The notes below the pieces were generated by a model that worked only from the letters and a program-made list of their open reading frames with translations, ran no database searches and was not told where the DNA came from. Shown in pieces: positions 34,914 to 46,783 of a stretch of 64,000 nt of DNA. The position numbers and the translations under genes are program-made. Origin of the DNA: Neurospora tetrasperma FGSC 2508 (taxonomy: Eukaryota > Ascomycota > Sordariomycetes > Sordariales > Sordariaceae); assembly GCF_000213175.1 (NCBI RefSeq), contig NW_009799104.1, forward strand, positions 1,691,214 to 1,755,213. Reading direction: 5' to 3'. Each line of letters begins with the position of its first letter. Position 1 is the stretch's first letter.

Positions 34914-36036
34914 GACCCGCCGTTCGGTGCGTGGCCGTGCACTCACAATGTCGTTTTGGTGGTATGCGGCCAAAGTCAAAAGGTCAAAATGCATGCATGT
35001 GGCTAGCAGGGGCTCGCCTGTGAAGGGAATTGGACTATTCAGTTGAGGTGGTTTCGTTTGGGGGAGGGCCGGATCGGATTCATCCATACACTGAGCCGCG
35101 TAACGTCACTAAACCGGTGACTCTGTCTGAGGAGCTTATACCCCATCTTTGAAGGGGGTTGGGAGTTTTGGAAGTTTCTCCGTCGTTGATATTGTTGTCG
35201 TCGCGAGAAAAAGTGAAACTCTTTGTCATTTAGATCCCTGGCATGGATCCGAACAAGCAAAGCTTTGTGGTTCTGTAATTGTATGGCCACTCGAGGGCCA
35301 GAGATTGTCAGCGACCTGACCCACGAGTTTTACCTACCTACCCATAACTCCACGGTAGCATTGAGGAAGATACAGGGCTTCCATGTCGATCGTCTGAGAG
35401 TGGCGGTTGCCTTTAAGACTACAGTTACTGAAGCGGCAGGGTCGTTGACACGAAGAGCACCAGTTTAAATGGTCGAGAAGGGGGTGTGGGAAAACTCGAT
35501 ATGTCCAAGAATGTACAAAATCATTTTAGGGCTAAGCATCCGGGATTTTAACAAGAGATAAGCGAACTTACGTGACAGTCAAAACACTTGCTATATATAT
35601 CATGATGAATGAAGCGATGATTTTTTACGAGAACCCGACTATGGGATGGCATGTTGCCCTTGATTTGGGTACTAGTCCAGTATCTCGACAAACATCTACC
35701 CGCTATGGCGAACCTGACTTGGATTGGCAAAAGACGATATATTCCCCAGGAAGTTGCGACATTTTAAATTTCCAAGCTTGCTACATGTACCTCTTGTGTT
35801 CTCACGGGGCAACCTCTTCCATACCTCTATCCATGTAGAATGATGTTAGGCACCTCTACCTAGCGAAGTCATATTCACCATTCCATGTGGAATACCTGAC
35901 GAAAGGAGGTGAAATATAGGTGGTTTAATGCTAAAAAGTTACCTACCTATTATGTATCTATTCTGGTCACGAAGCCCGAACAGTTTACAGTCAGCTAGAA
36001 CCAATCCAGTCCGTCGTTAAGAGAGCTAACACATCC

Positions 36037-36037
<1 letters not shown>

Positions 36038-36092
<55 letters not shown>
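36038..36092. repeat. Poly-A tract (A55)
   Basis: The longest homopolymer in the window, followed by an A/G-rich tail to about 36125. No retroelement body or target duplication was identified nearby. Confidence 0.95.
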
Positions 36093-36094
<2 letters not shown>

Positions 36095-39000
36095 AAAGAA
36101 AGACAAAAAAGGAAAAAAAATAAAGGTTTAACTTACCCGAGGCAATTACTACTGAACCTTACATGTACTCTCTTGCATTTCTTTAATTTCAACTCATTCC
36201 GGGACTACTATGGTACTCCACACTACTCTAACGTCGCCTGGCTCGGTTCGAATTGATTTAGAGGGATGAGATAGGTATGTAACCTCTACCTATGGATGAA
36301 GTAATCTGGGTAGAGTGTGAAAAGGTGTTGACATGGTGTGTTCGTGTGTCTACGGACGTGTAGGTGGTAGACGGCTTCCATAAACCATGTCACCGTACAT
36401 GTCTCCGTAAAGGTAGTGTATACTTATGGTACGTGATTGGTTTGAGCGAGGACTAGAGGGAACAGGTTGATAGACGGATAATACGGTATTGAAGAGTGTT
36501 GTCGCTCGTGGGGAACTACCTCTACCGGACGCCGGAGTAAAAAAGACGAGAATCATCCCGTTGATCTCGGACTTCATGCGAATGGAGTTCCGTGGTGATC
36601 AGCGATCAATGCAAGGTAACCACCGGGAAAGTGTTAAACGGGAATAACATGTTCATGGTGCGAATGTTTCATCGGTTCACGGATCACGGCTAACATCTGG
36701 CCGTCTGATCCGTTAGTGTAGGTGAGTGAGGGATGAGTGTCTTAGATATAATAAGTACGTAGTGTACGCACCATCAAGATCGACGTTTTCCCGGATAGCG
36801 GCGGCTCGGCAGCCAGCTGACTGGTGGACGAACATCAACAACTGGACTCACACATTGCATGAACGGTGGCGATGTAGGGTATGTGGCCGGGACCCGTGAG
36901 CCGGTCAGGGAAGCATCTGTTACGTATGTACTTGCCGGTTGCTGTTTAAAGAGCACTTGTACGGAAAGAGAGGCAAAAGCAGACTAGCCACAGGAGGGTA
37001 AATAAACCTAAGGGGATAAGAGGCTGGAGCGGCAGGGCGGCGTCCGTTCTCCAAACCGTCCAATCCGCTTTCGTAGGTTGGAAAACCTGGGGAGAAGTAT
37101 GGAGCTGGGCAGGTCCCGGTTCATCTTCTTTTGCAAACCCACGTTTTCTCCCCCCCTGGCACGAGCCAAGTCATCAATGAGCGACTAGGATCAGGGTAAG
37201 ATCCAATCCGGGGTAAGTTCGCCTCTTGGGGCCGAGGACCAACCGTCTTTTATGTACATACCCCGATGCCCAGAGAAGTCCAAGGCTCAGTGCCTGAGCT
37301 CAGATCATGCGGGTGTAGCCGCCGAGCGAGGTCCCGACAACCACGGTCGGTTTTGAAGTTCACAGACGCACGAGCTTCAACGAATATGGATTGGATAGGT
37401 GGGAGACGGGAGAGCAGCACGAGAATCTCTTGCCGGAGTTGGTAACTTGGCCTGCAGCTCCCTCTTGTGGGAAATCGTAAAAACGGTCGGCTGGATGTTT
37501 TGGATACCGATTCGTCGAGACAAACTCAACAGTGATCTTTCTGGCCCGTCGAAATCAGGCTCATCACGACGAACGTAAAGCGTTTCATTCTGTTTGATGG
37601 GAGAGATATTAAATCATAAACAAGCCACTGTAACTCTCCCGCAGGCTGAAAAGCTTGTAGACGCCTCTCCTTCAATGGTTCTTCGGCTGGGTATTGTCCA
37701 GCAGTGGTTACTGGATAATCGGCTGATTTGGCGAAATGCAGGCTGTTGCTTAAGCGAGTTTAAGGAAGGAAGGAAGGCACGCGACACTGATGGTTTCCAT
37801 TGAAAATTACCGAGTGAATTCGCGAGTGAAATTTTGGCGGTGTTACCGTGGGTGAGGTTGATGTTGAAAGTGGAGTCACAGTCACACAGGTTTAGTGTAG
37901 TGTAGAGGATCAAGTTGGACGGGATCCCGAGTCGGCGGATGTCGGGGGATCGGCAGAAGTGTAAGGGAGTCAGCGACCGGGGCCGAAAAGGTGCAGCAAA
38001 AGTAAGCCGGCCCAACGGAGCTGGGCTGGAGACTCGCAGCGGGCTGCTGATGTCACACAATGGAAGAAACCGGAACAAGGGAGGCCAGGGTCTAGATCTT
38101 CATGTGCTTCAACCAGACCAAGTCGGGAAAAAGTCGAAGCAAATGCAAGGCCGATCCCGCCAACTTCCGCCCTCGTCGTCGATTCTGTAGCATTCAACTT
38201 TTTGTTGTTCTTGGCTGTGCGATCCGAGAACTTGTGGCAGGTTTCACCTCTTCGGGCACTTTTTTGTATTGACACCTTGGCGATATTCCCAAACACCGGA
38301 ACAAATCACGATGAATACTAATATCACCATGAAGCTGTTCTCTCTCGTGGCCCGCAAATTTTGACTTCCAGAGTTCTGTCGGTCTGGAACCCATGTAGTG
38401 TACTACACTGCCTCAGCCTTGTATGCATTGGCCTGTAAACGAAGTCCAAAATAAACCTCTTTACCGCTTCTCTTTTGTTGCTATGCTGTGTTCTCGTGAC
38501 CTGATGCGGTCTGTTGACCCAGAGGGTGAGGGCCCCTTTCATCCAAGATACGTCTCTACATTGCTCTTGAACCAAGTACAGTAGCACACGATAGTTCCCG
38601 AACATCCAGATTCAGTGGTGATCACATGCCCGCCTTGCATCTTGACCGTTTCCATCATGGGCTCCGTTTTCGACCCCATTGCACTCCATTGCGCTCCAAT
38701 ACTACTTTTATTAGTCACCTTGGGGTTTCCAGGACAACAACTACAACCACTTTCTCCCACAAGGAGTCACGATGGTTGCCCAGTTACGTAAAGACCCACA
38801 CGCAGTTGCCCAGGTATCCCAAGTCATGCGCTAACAATGCCGAGAGTTCTGCCCGTGTTCTCGAAGCAGGCCGCCCAGAGAGATCCAGTTGCTTTGCTTC
38901 CAGAGTACACCACATCCTAACACACTCATCCACGTCAAAGCCGGCAGAGAAGAGATTGTCTTGGGTCCAACGTCACATGAACTGTGAATTGATTGCTGCA

Positions 39001-39343
39001 TGCCCCAGACTGTCGGTTTTGGTTATTGTTTTCCAAAGGGGGTTTCGGGCAAAGTCGGAAGAGCAAGAGAGACACCAAAACGGTGCCGCCGATTGTTCTC
39101 GTCAACTGAACCTATGACGGAATGCCCGCCGTCGGCAACGACATGACAACAAACGTGGGTTGGTGGTGACATTGAGCGGGGCACGGCTTGGCGAGATTCA
39201 GGTACGCATGTCAGGTACCTTTGAGAGTGGAGTGGAACATTGGAACGACGATGCAACAGCAGCATGTCGTCTTTTCACTATCGACCGTCTTATCTGCGAT
39301 TTGACCCGATGATAATATTGGAACGAGGGGAGAACGGATTGCA

Positions 39344-39385
39344 ACTCCGAAAACTTTTCGGAGTATTCCTATTTCCAAATTTGGA
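39344..39385. promoter_or_regulatory. Two adjacent perfect palindromes
   Basis: ACTCCGAAAA-C-TTTTCGGAGT (39344-39364) has 10-bp arms. TCCAAATTTGGA (39374-39385) is a perfect 12-bp palindrome nine bases on. They could be dimeric factor sites or form a hairpin. There is no gene next to them. Confidence 0.3.
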
Positions 39386-41249
39386 GGAAAAGGGAAACTC
39401 TGTTCAGGCGTATCATGGACTGAAATTGAAAACCGGAAGAGCGGATGGAGATGGGAACCTGAAGTGGTCGGTTCCTGTCACTATGAAATGGCGGGGTCCC
39501 ACGCGCATCCGCTCGGATGGAGATGGACGCCCAAAAAATCTCCATTCTCCCATTCACAAATGCCGGGGTAAGGAAAGAAGAGGTCACAAAATGCGGGTTG
39601 TTGCGGGGTACCAGCACCGGTCAGGCTTTCCTTCCGCAAAGGTTTCCCCAAACCACGGCTTGGCATGGTGAATTCTCCAGAATATCAGGCTGCTGCCAAG
39701 GGCTGGGTATTTCCCAAGCCCCGGGTTCTCTGTTCAAAGCGTGTCGCCATCTCGATTTCTTGGCCTGCGATACCGTGTCAGTGACTAAAACTTGCAGCAC
39801 CGTAGAGCCGCAAATTGGCGAACCGGTACCCTACTACCGGATATAGTCATCCCAAAACTCTTGCTCTTTTATGTCTCTCCCAATTTCTCACCACTTGATT
39901 GGCTTGTTCTTCAATCCTTCGGAGTAAGTTTTGCCCCTAATCAAAGAGTCGAACACGAGGGGAGTCGACAGCGTCAAAGCAAGCATAACCATACTTGACA
40001 CAGGCAGCTTGCTTCGGTCAACATCCTGGGCGCCAAATGCAGGGAAACAAAAGTTCACCTTGACGACGGTGACGGGCTAGGTTGAGCCGTAAATGACGGT
40101 AATAGCCTGGAGAGGGTGTCATGTGCCCAGCAGAGATCGAAAACAGAGCTAGCTGAGTTTACGGGTTTCCACTTCAGCTTCTAAAAACAATGCTGGTAAA
40201 TTGTTAGGCGCTGCTCTGATTCCCGGTTTGGCAGGCCCAAATTTCCCTGTAGCCTCCACCGCGCGTCCCCTAACCCCTGGCCAGCAACTACCTAGAGGTA
40301 TGTATGTAGGTCGGTACATGTACATACAACGGTTGCACACAGCGGCCGTTTCCCTACACCGTCTCCGAGTCGCACATCTCACTATCCACTTGCACATGCT
40401 GCGTACAATCACGAATCCAACGTCGGCCTTCAACTGAAACCAAAGCACAACATGATCGAGGAATTACACTGTACCAGCATCCTTCGGAATGGTAGTCATT
40501 GCAACACGAAACAGATTGTCTCGGGCTACGGCCAAGAACATTGACAGGATGGCCAAGGCTCGGACCAACTACCGCCAACAACACTGGAATCTTGTGCAAG
40601 TTAAACAGACGGGGTAATAAAGTAGGAGATGCAAGACCAGTGTGAAATTCATGGACAGTTTGATACAGAGAGTTGCTCATTGAATCCGTGCCTACATCGA
40701 ACAATATCCAGTGGCCTGAGAATATTCAATAGCAGCAAGAAACGAACGTCAAGGCTGATACTTAGCAAACTGGACTTCGATTGCCAGCTTACAAGACATT
40801 AAGTACGTACAGTAATTGTCTACGCCAGCGCACCCAGGCTTGACCACATCCAGCAATAACCGTTCAACAAACCACGTCGCTGCACCCCTGATGAAACACC
40901 ACCACCATGCGTACGGTCGTGTACATAGCACAGTTCGCAGCAGCGATCTAGTGTAATTGTGGTTGATTTGCATCGCCCTGATGATTCCCGAAGGACGACA
41001 GGGGGGGCAAGGGTGGACGAGGCCTGGCTCCGGAAAGTCTTCGTGGAAACCGTCTTCAGCCCAGACAGGAAACTGTCCGCCCATAGCGTCAAGACCGCCC
41101 TGCAACCCTCTGGCTCCGTCTGCCTCCGTCCTGCCCCGTGCTGCCCGTTAGATTCCACTTACACCCGCTCCTGTTCCGGGGTTGGAGGCGCCTTCACAGC
41201 AAAGACGTCACGCATGATTGGGCATCGGCTACCCTTTGGTCTCCACATC

Positions 41250-41256
41250 TTTATAT
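41250..41256 (+). promoter_or_regulatory. Candidate TATA box of acu-6
   Basis: TTTATAT lies in a CT-rich stretch about 570 bp before the first identified coding exon. The intervening 5' exon/intron structure is unresolved, so the assignment is tentative. Confidence 0.3.
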
Positions 41257-41566
41257 CCCATGTCTCCTTCACCTCGGGTTCTCCTGGGACATGTTCCATC
41301 TTCACCAATTGGATCCTCCTCCAGCTTACTTGTCGTTGTCGTCTCCGGCTGTGCTCCCGCATCCCCTGTCACCGTTCAACCACGAGCCCGTAACCGTTTC
41401 CACTCCCGAGTTGGCTTTCCAGTCGTCCGGCCTCTGCAAACCGCCGCGTCGAAAACAATAAGTACCATGGGCGACCCCGTCATCAGAACCGCTTCTCCCT
41501 ACACTAATCCCAACATCAAATGCCCTCGACTACAACGTCTCTCGTCTGGTCCATCTTCTAGCTTCA

Positions 41567-41610
41567 TCAACAACAACAACAACAACAACAGCAACAGCAA
41601 CAACAACAAT
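41567..41610 (+). repeat. CAA/CAG trinucleotide repeat
   Basis: About 14 mostly CAA triplets with a few CAG. It lies in the 5' untranslated or intronic part of acu-6, where in one frame it would read poly-Asn. Confidence 0.9.
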
Positions 41611-41822
41611 AAATCATCCAACAGCAAGTACCCCAACTGCCAGCCTTCAAGCCTCGACAATGCCCACGCATACACATCAACATACACATTGCATACAATG
41701 AATGCCCCTCATGACCAAGTGTCGTCATATCTTCGTCTCTATCAGCCCAAAGCACACGCAGTCCCGACTGCACAAGAGACTTTGACGAGTTCACCATGGC
41801 TAACCGCACTTGTCTCGTCTAG

Positions 41823-44317
41823 TGTTCAACCACGATCACGTCAACAAGACCAACCTCCACCCTGGTGGTGTCAAGTGAGCAAATCTCCATGGCAACACGA
41901 CTCGTTGCCTGGCCAGAGGTGCTGACGATGACTTCAACAGGCCCCATGTCGAGCACACAGAACTAGAGGAGGAGCTCCATCAAAAAGCTCACATCGACTA
42001 TGACAGAGTCGCTATTGTACGTCCCTCTCTCCTCATTGCCTTTTGAGACTGCAACATTCGATATCAACATGAAGGAGCTTGCATATGCACCGCCTGTTGG
42101 CTCCAAGTTGGACTCTTTGAAAATGGCCATGCTACTGGAAGGACGCATAACTAACCCTCCACAGATCGCCAACCCTTCAGTCGCCTCCCTCTACGAAGAT
42201 GCCCTCGTCTATGAGACGGGCACTGCCATCACATCCAGCGGTGCTCTTACCGCTTACTCGGGCAAGAAGACTGGCCGTTCTCCCTCAGATAAGCGTATCG
42301 TCAAGGAGCCTTCATCAGAAAACGACATTTGGTACGTTTGAATCTGTCGTTTCTGTCTTTGACTTTCGACTTCACAGCAGACTTGCTAACGATTTCTCAA
42401 ATAGGTGGGGACCTGTCAACAAGCCCATGAGCCCAGAGGTAAGAAACACTTGCACTTTTTTTGACACATCCGGCATGACCAGAAAAGGTGTTGGTTGGTT
42501 GGTTGGTTGGTTGGTTGGTTGCACTCCACCGTTTCTAATGCATCCATTGGCGGCGGCATTGGCATTGGATGGTTGCACAAGCACACGAGACCAATTTCGC
42601 ACTCGAACAGGCGATTGTGTGGAAAGTGCACCGCAGGGCTGCCGACCTCACCATGGACTTTGCCAAGCAGAGCACGGCTTCACGTCATTGTTCTTGGCGA
42701 CTTTGGAGCCGGTGTGCACCGGCGCCATGTGGGGTCCCTTTGACCCGCCCCTGCTCTCGCCTGGGCTGTCGTCATGACCCGCAGCGCTTGTCCCCGAATC
42801 AGGTCACAGCCTCGGATGCATGCCCCCCCATCAATGCACCCCGCTCCCGCTCGGGAAACCACTCGGCCTTCCCCGCACCAACCGAACCCCTTTTTCTCCA
42901 CTCGGGCCAACGGCGATCCCAGATCACGTGGCCACCCTCATCGTCACCACTTGCTGACTCTCTTCAACTACAGGTCTGGAAGATCAACCGCGAGCGTGCT
43001 GTCGACTACCTCAACACCAGGAATCGCATCTACGTCGTCGACGGTTATGCCGGCTGGGATGAGAAGTACCGCATCCGCGTCCGTGTCGTCTGCGCCCGCG
43101 CCTACCATGCTCTCTTCATGCGCAACATGCTCATCCGCCCTCCCCGCGAGGAGCTCGAGCACTTCCACCCCGACTACACCATCTACAACGCCGGCTCTTT
43201 CCCCGCCAACCGTTACACTGAGGGCATGTCCTCCTCCACCTCCGTTGCCATCAACTTTGCCGAGAAGGAGATGGTCATCCTCGGTACCGAGTACGCCGGT
43301 GAGATGAAGAAGGGTATCTTCACCGTCATGTTCTACGAGGGCCCCGTCAAGCACAACATCCTCACCCTCCACTCCTCCGCCAACGAAGGCAAGGATGGCG
43401 ACGTCACTCTCTTCTTCGGTCTTTCCGGAACGGGCAAGACCACCCTCTCGGCCGACCCCAACCGCCGCCTCATTGGTGACGACGAGCACTGCTGGTCTGA
43501 TCGTGGTGTCTTCAATATCGAGGGTGGCTGCTACGCCAAGACCATTGGTCTCTCCGCCGAGAAGGAGCCCGATATCTTCAACGCCATCCGCTACGGTTCC
43601 GTCCTCGAGAACGTCGTCTTTAACCCCGAGACCCGCGAGGTCGACTACGACGACGCCACCCTCACCGAGAACACCCGCTGCGCCTACCCCATCGAGTACA
43701 TCCCCAACGCCAAGATCCCCTGCCTGTCGCCCAACCACCCCAAGAACATCATCCTCCTCACCTGCGACGCCCGCGGCGTGCTCCCTCCCATCTCCAAGCT
43801 CGACTCGGCCCAGACCATGTTCCACTTCATCTCCGGCTACACCTCCAAGATGGCCGGTACCGAGGACGGCATTCTCGAGCCGCAGGCGACCTTCTCCTCG
43901 TGCTTCGCCCAGCCCTTCCTGGCCCTGCACCCCATGCGCTACGCCAAGATGCTCGCCGAGAAGATCGAGAACCACAACGCCAACGCTTGGCTCCTCAACA
44001 CCGGTTGGGTCGGTGCCGGCTTCGCCCAGGGCGGCAAGCGCTGCCCGCTCAAGTACACCCGCGCCATCCTCGACGCCATCCACTCTGGCGAGCTCGCCAA
44101 CGTCGAGTACGAGAACTACGAGGTCTTCAACCTCCAGGTTCCCAAGAGCTGCCCCGGTGTTCCCTCGGAGCTTCTCAACCCCAAGACCGCCTGGACCGCT
44201 GGTGCCAACTCGTTCGACACCGAGGTCAAGAAGCTTGGTGGTCTCTTCCTCGAGAACTTCAAGAAGTACGAGAGCGAGGCTACTGAGGATGTCATCAAGG
44301 CTGGCCCTGTCGTTTAA
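41823..44317 (+). CDS. acu-6: ATP-dependent PEP carboxykinase (acu-6), 5' exon not resolved
   Basis: Catalyses oxaloacetate + ATP to phosphoenolpyruvate + CO2 + ADP, the first committed step of gluconeogenesis from acetate. Exons 41823-41874, 41941-42016, 42165-42331, 42405-42438 and 42974-44317 code for 556 residues ending in AGPVV. The fold is visible in order: the [17 protein letters not shown] substrate loop, the [25 protein letters not shown] segment, the P-loop [24 protein letters not shown] (metal), and NTGWVGAGF. The first coding exon is missing: the exon at 41823 opens in phase 1, preceded by CTAAC and a CTAG acceptor, so the ATG at 41796 lies in the intron. Intron 5 (535 nt) is unusually long and holds a TTGG repeat. 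Confidence 0.93.
42491..42520 (+). repeat. TTGG tetranucleotide repeat in acu-6 intron
   Basis: Seven and a half tandem TTGG units inside the 535-nt intron of acu-6. Confidence 0.95.
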
Positions 44318-44815
44318 AGCGGTGCCTGGCGCGATGCTTTCCTTGCGATGAACAATTTCTCCATCAGCATTTTTCTATTGTGGCTTTTTGTATTTTGGGA
44401 TCCCCCCCTGGACTTGGAATGATGGATGACTCTTGTGTGCTCATCGGTCTTTGTGAGAGACACAAACGACACGAGAACAACAACATAGAAAGTTCTTTGC
44501 ATATGTCATTTGGCGCTCGTTTTCTTCTTTGGCTTTTTTTTTTGGACATTTCTCTTTTGGCAAAACGAAAGAAGGATACGGAAACGGGATTATCTGTTTG
44601 GATATTTACATGTAATCTTGGGTACAGTAAGAGTACACGCACGCAGATTTCGTGCGTGGTCTACACTAGGTCATGTTTTTGATGGCTTTTTATAGCTTGG
44701 CTGTGGTTGTTGAAATCGAGAGTGCCTCTTACTTTAAGAGGTTGTTTAAAAAGGCTTGACTTTGCCTGATTGTGCATTTCATCAACCAACTGTTTGAAAA
44801 GTGATCCTCCTAATC
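44318..44815. other. Convergent 3' spacer
   Basis: Only 3' flanks of acu-6 and the gag-like gene. No coding evidence. Confidence 0.5.
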
Positions 44816-45199
44816 TCAAAGTCCGCCCAGGCCTATGGAGGGAGCTCCAGGCCCAAAAACCTTCCAAACGAGCTTATGAACATAGGAAGGATCTCTGTTA
44901 TCCTCGTCCCAGCCGTAGCCCTCGAGCCTGTTGGTCACCGTCTCCCTCTTCAAAGTCGTGTACAGAATCCTCATGGCCTTGGCGCGCGCCAGCTTCCAGG
45001 CCTTGTGTGCCACGGGGTCGAGGTTCTTGTTCGGCTCCGGGACGGCGCTAGTAGGACCGAAGACGTATTCGGTCAGCTCTTCGGCGTCGAGTTCCACTCG
45101 AAGAAAGTGGTTCCAGTCGCGGATGTTGGCCGACCCTTTGAGCTCGATGAGGGCGCAAACCCGGTAGATGGGTGTGGGGGTCAAGATGGGAGTTGTCAT
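44816..45199 (-). CDS. Solitary retrotransposon gag-like protein (UBN2/DUF4219 type)
   Basis: A single-exon gene of 127 residues with a normal ATG. The protein follows the layout of the N-terminal Gag domain of Ty1/copia retroelements: LKGSANIRDWNHFLRVEL, then LTEYVFG, a short Pro-rich linker, AHKAWKLARAKAMRILYTTL, and finally a VHKLVWKVF segment. Neither a zinc knuckle, protease, integrase nor polymerase is present around it, and CpA is normal, so the sequence has escaped RIP. A lone, intact gag domain suggests a host-retained (domesticated) copy, or a short transcribed relic. The function is unknown. The family call rests on the W-x-L-x-Y-V spacing only. Confidence 0.55.
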   Translation of the reverse strand: MTTPILTPTPIYRVCALIELKGSANIRDWNHFLRVELDAEELTEYVFGPTSAVPEPNKNLDPVAHKAWKLARAKAMRILYTTLKRETVTNRLEGYGWDEDNRDPSYVHKLVWKVFGPGAPSIGLGGL

Positions 45200-46224
45200 G
45201 ATGGGGTAAATTTGGTTTGTTGTTATGTATTATCTGTAATGGGGTGGTGGTACTATTGTTGTGGGTAATTGCCAAGTTAGTGATTATGATAATGATGATA
45301 ATGAAAACGGAAATGATGATCACCTGACAATCATCGTGGTAGGGCAAAGGAGATCGATAGCCTCGACTTACATAGAGGTATATATTATATGAGTGCACGC
45401 CTGGAGTGACTGTCAAATGGATGTTGGTTGGGTTGTTGAGAAACAACTGGAAGCGGAAGACGGCCGAGCGGGATGATGGGGGTTTTTATAGACCAGCCAA
45501 CTTTGATAGCACCTCCTTCCTCCCTTTTAGATCAGACGGTAGAGGTAGCTGCCTAGCTTGGGGTGATGGAGTGGTTAGGTATAATCATTTACTACTTTAC
45601 TACCTTATCATACGTCCTATCTCGATGATAGGTTTAGTATAGCACGACGGGGTTCTTTTCTCTCTTGTCTCTATTTACCAGGATGTGTTTATATCTCCTA
45701 CCTAGCCTACATCTGCATCAGTTTTGCGCTTTAAGTGATCATCAGCTAGAGGTAGTCTGTTGCTCGTCAAGTCACACTCACTGGTTCTAACACCTTATTA
45801 CAGGTACACTTTGATCATCCGTCATCATCCATGAGAATGATGAATTCTGACCACCTAGGTAGACTTGAACAACTAACCCGCCTTAGTAACAAGGCAAAAC
45901 CAACCAAGGCCTCGAGTATGTTCGAAAGCTACCTGTGAGGCGAAAGAAGGGCACCGTGCATCGTCGTGTGGCAACCAATCAGGCTTTGTTAGTTTTGGCT
46001 TGGACCTCCTCGGTGTCCAATTCATCCTGGGAGACACTCGACAGGGTATTCCGTGGCAGTCCTGAGAATTTTCGAGACTACCTATGTAGGTAGGTAGAAA
46101 CGAATGTCCCGTCATAGACTCTTTGACAGCATTCAGCTAGCTAGCTGCCTTTTTCCCCATGGAGATCGTTCGCGGGCCATTATTACCGGCCCACGTCATA
46201 AAGACGTAGCCATCGATGTAGGGT
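45200..46224. other. Spacer, no gene found
   Basis: 5' flank of the gag-like gene. A palindromic TACCTATGTAGGTA near 46080 is the only notable short feature. Confidence 0.45.
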
Positions 46225-46608
46225 GCCTGGCTCAGGGTTCTCGATGGAGCCGAAGCTGTCAGACAATGATCGTGGCTGTTATAAAGAACATGCTCTAGCA
46301 ATTAACATGGAGGATCAAATAAGGAAACGTCATTTCCAGGGTTTTCGCCTGGAGAGTATGACCGCGGCCTGGATCAAGTCGCTGGTACTCATTACTTTTT
46401 GTCGCCTGTGGCCCACGACAAATCGTGCTTCACGATGCGCTTTTTGATCTTGCACGTCAATGTTCTTGAGCATCAAAATTCCCTTTTCCGTTTTACCCTC
46501 AGCTTCAAACTCGATAAGGGGCATGAGAGCTGAAACCAAAGACGAAGGAAATGACCACTGTGAGATATGTTCAGGCAATCGGCGTTGAAGCAGACTGTGG
46601 TTTGTCAT
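46225..46608 (-). pseudogene. Degenerate fragment of a DUF6604-family gene (C-terminal part)
   Basis: Residue order matches the C-terminal part of the adjacent DUF6604 gene. FEAEGKTEKGILML corresponds to FEAKGELGKGNLLM there; DVQDQKAHREA to DEKDQKDIEKK; DLIQAAVILS to ELIQAAVMAL. After a frameshift near 46330 the reading continues as EMTFPYLILH (EMSFPWLTLH in the intact gene), then NC followed by a stop where the intact copy has CW. So it carries at least one frameshift and one stop. The 5' two thirds are absent. A 46-kb duplicate lying immediately downstream of the intact copy suggests an old tandem duplication followed by decay. Confidence 0.6.
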
Positions 46609-46783
46609 AATTAAATGATCATGGTCACTACAGATAACGACGAGGTGTCAGCTATGAACTGGTTTCTTCTGTCTAGCTTCACATATCTTCCGAAATCTGA
46701 TCCCCTTCATATAAGAACCATGCTATGCTACATATTTCCCATGTCTATGCAGTATGGCTCTTATGATGGGGCTTTCCCCTTTT

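Larger units (their letters stand above)
34914..41822. other. Large (6.9-kb) gene-free region upstream of acu-6
   Basis: No reading frame combines a recognisable domain with splice-site support; the longest are 144-186 codons and compositionally odd. CpA is normal, so it is not RIP-damaged. It contains poly-A and CAA repeats, a palindrome pair near 39.35 kb, and TACCTACC-type motifs common between Neurospora genes. The 3' part must hold the acu-6 promoter and its unresolved first exon. A non-coding RNA gene cannot be seen or excluded. Confidence 0.5.

Noticed and set aside
36240-36260. GGTTCGAATT, tRNA B-box-like motif
   Set aside because: No matching A box, no acceptor or T-stem pairing; the same applies to a GGTTCGAA near 9592.
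41218-41925. 235-codon plus-strand frame with Asn repeat before acu-6
   Set aside because: Overlaps the acu-6 5' exon/intron region, is built on a CAA microsatellite and matches no family; not counted as a gene.
42968-44083. 371-codon open frame antisense to acu-6
   Set aside because: It mirrors the highly biased third-position C codons of the last acu-6 exon. It lacks a fold, splice signals or its own promoter.
46609-46783. Possible further remnants between the DUF6604 fragment and gene
   Set aside because: No residue-level alignment could be recognised by eye.
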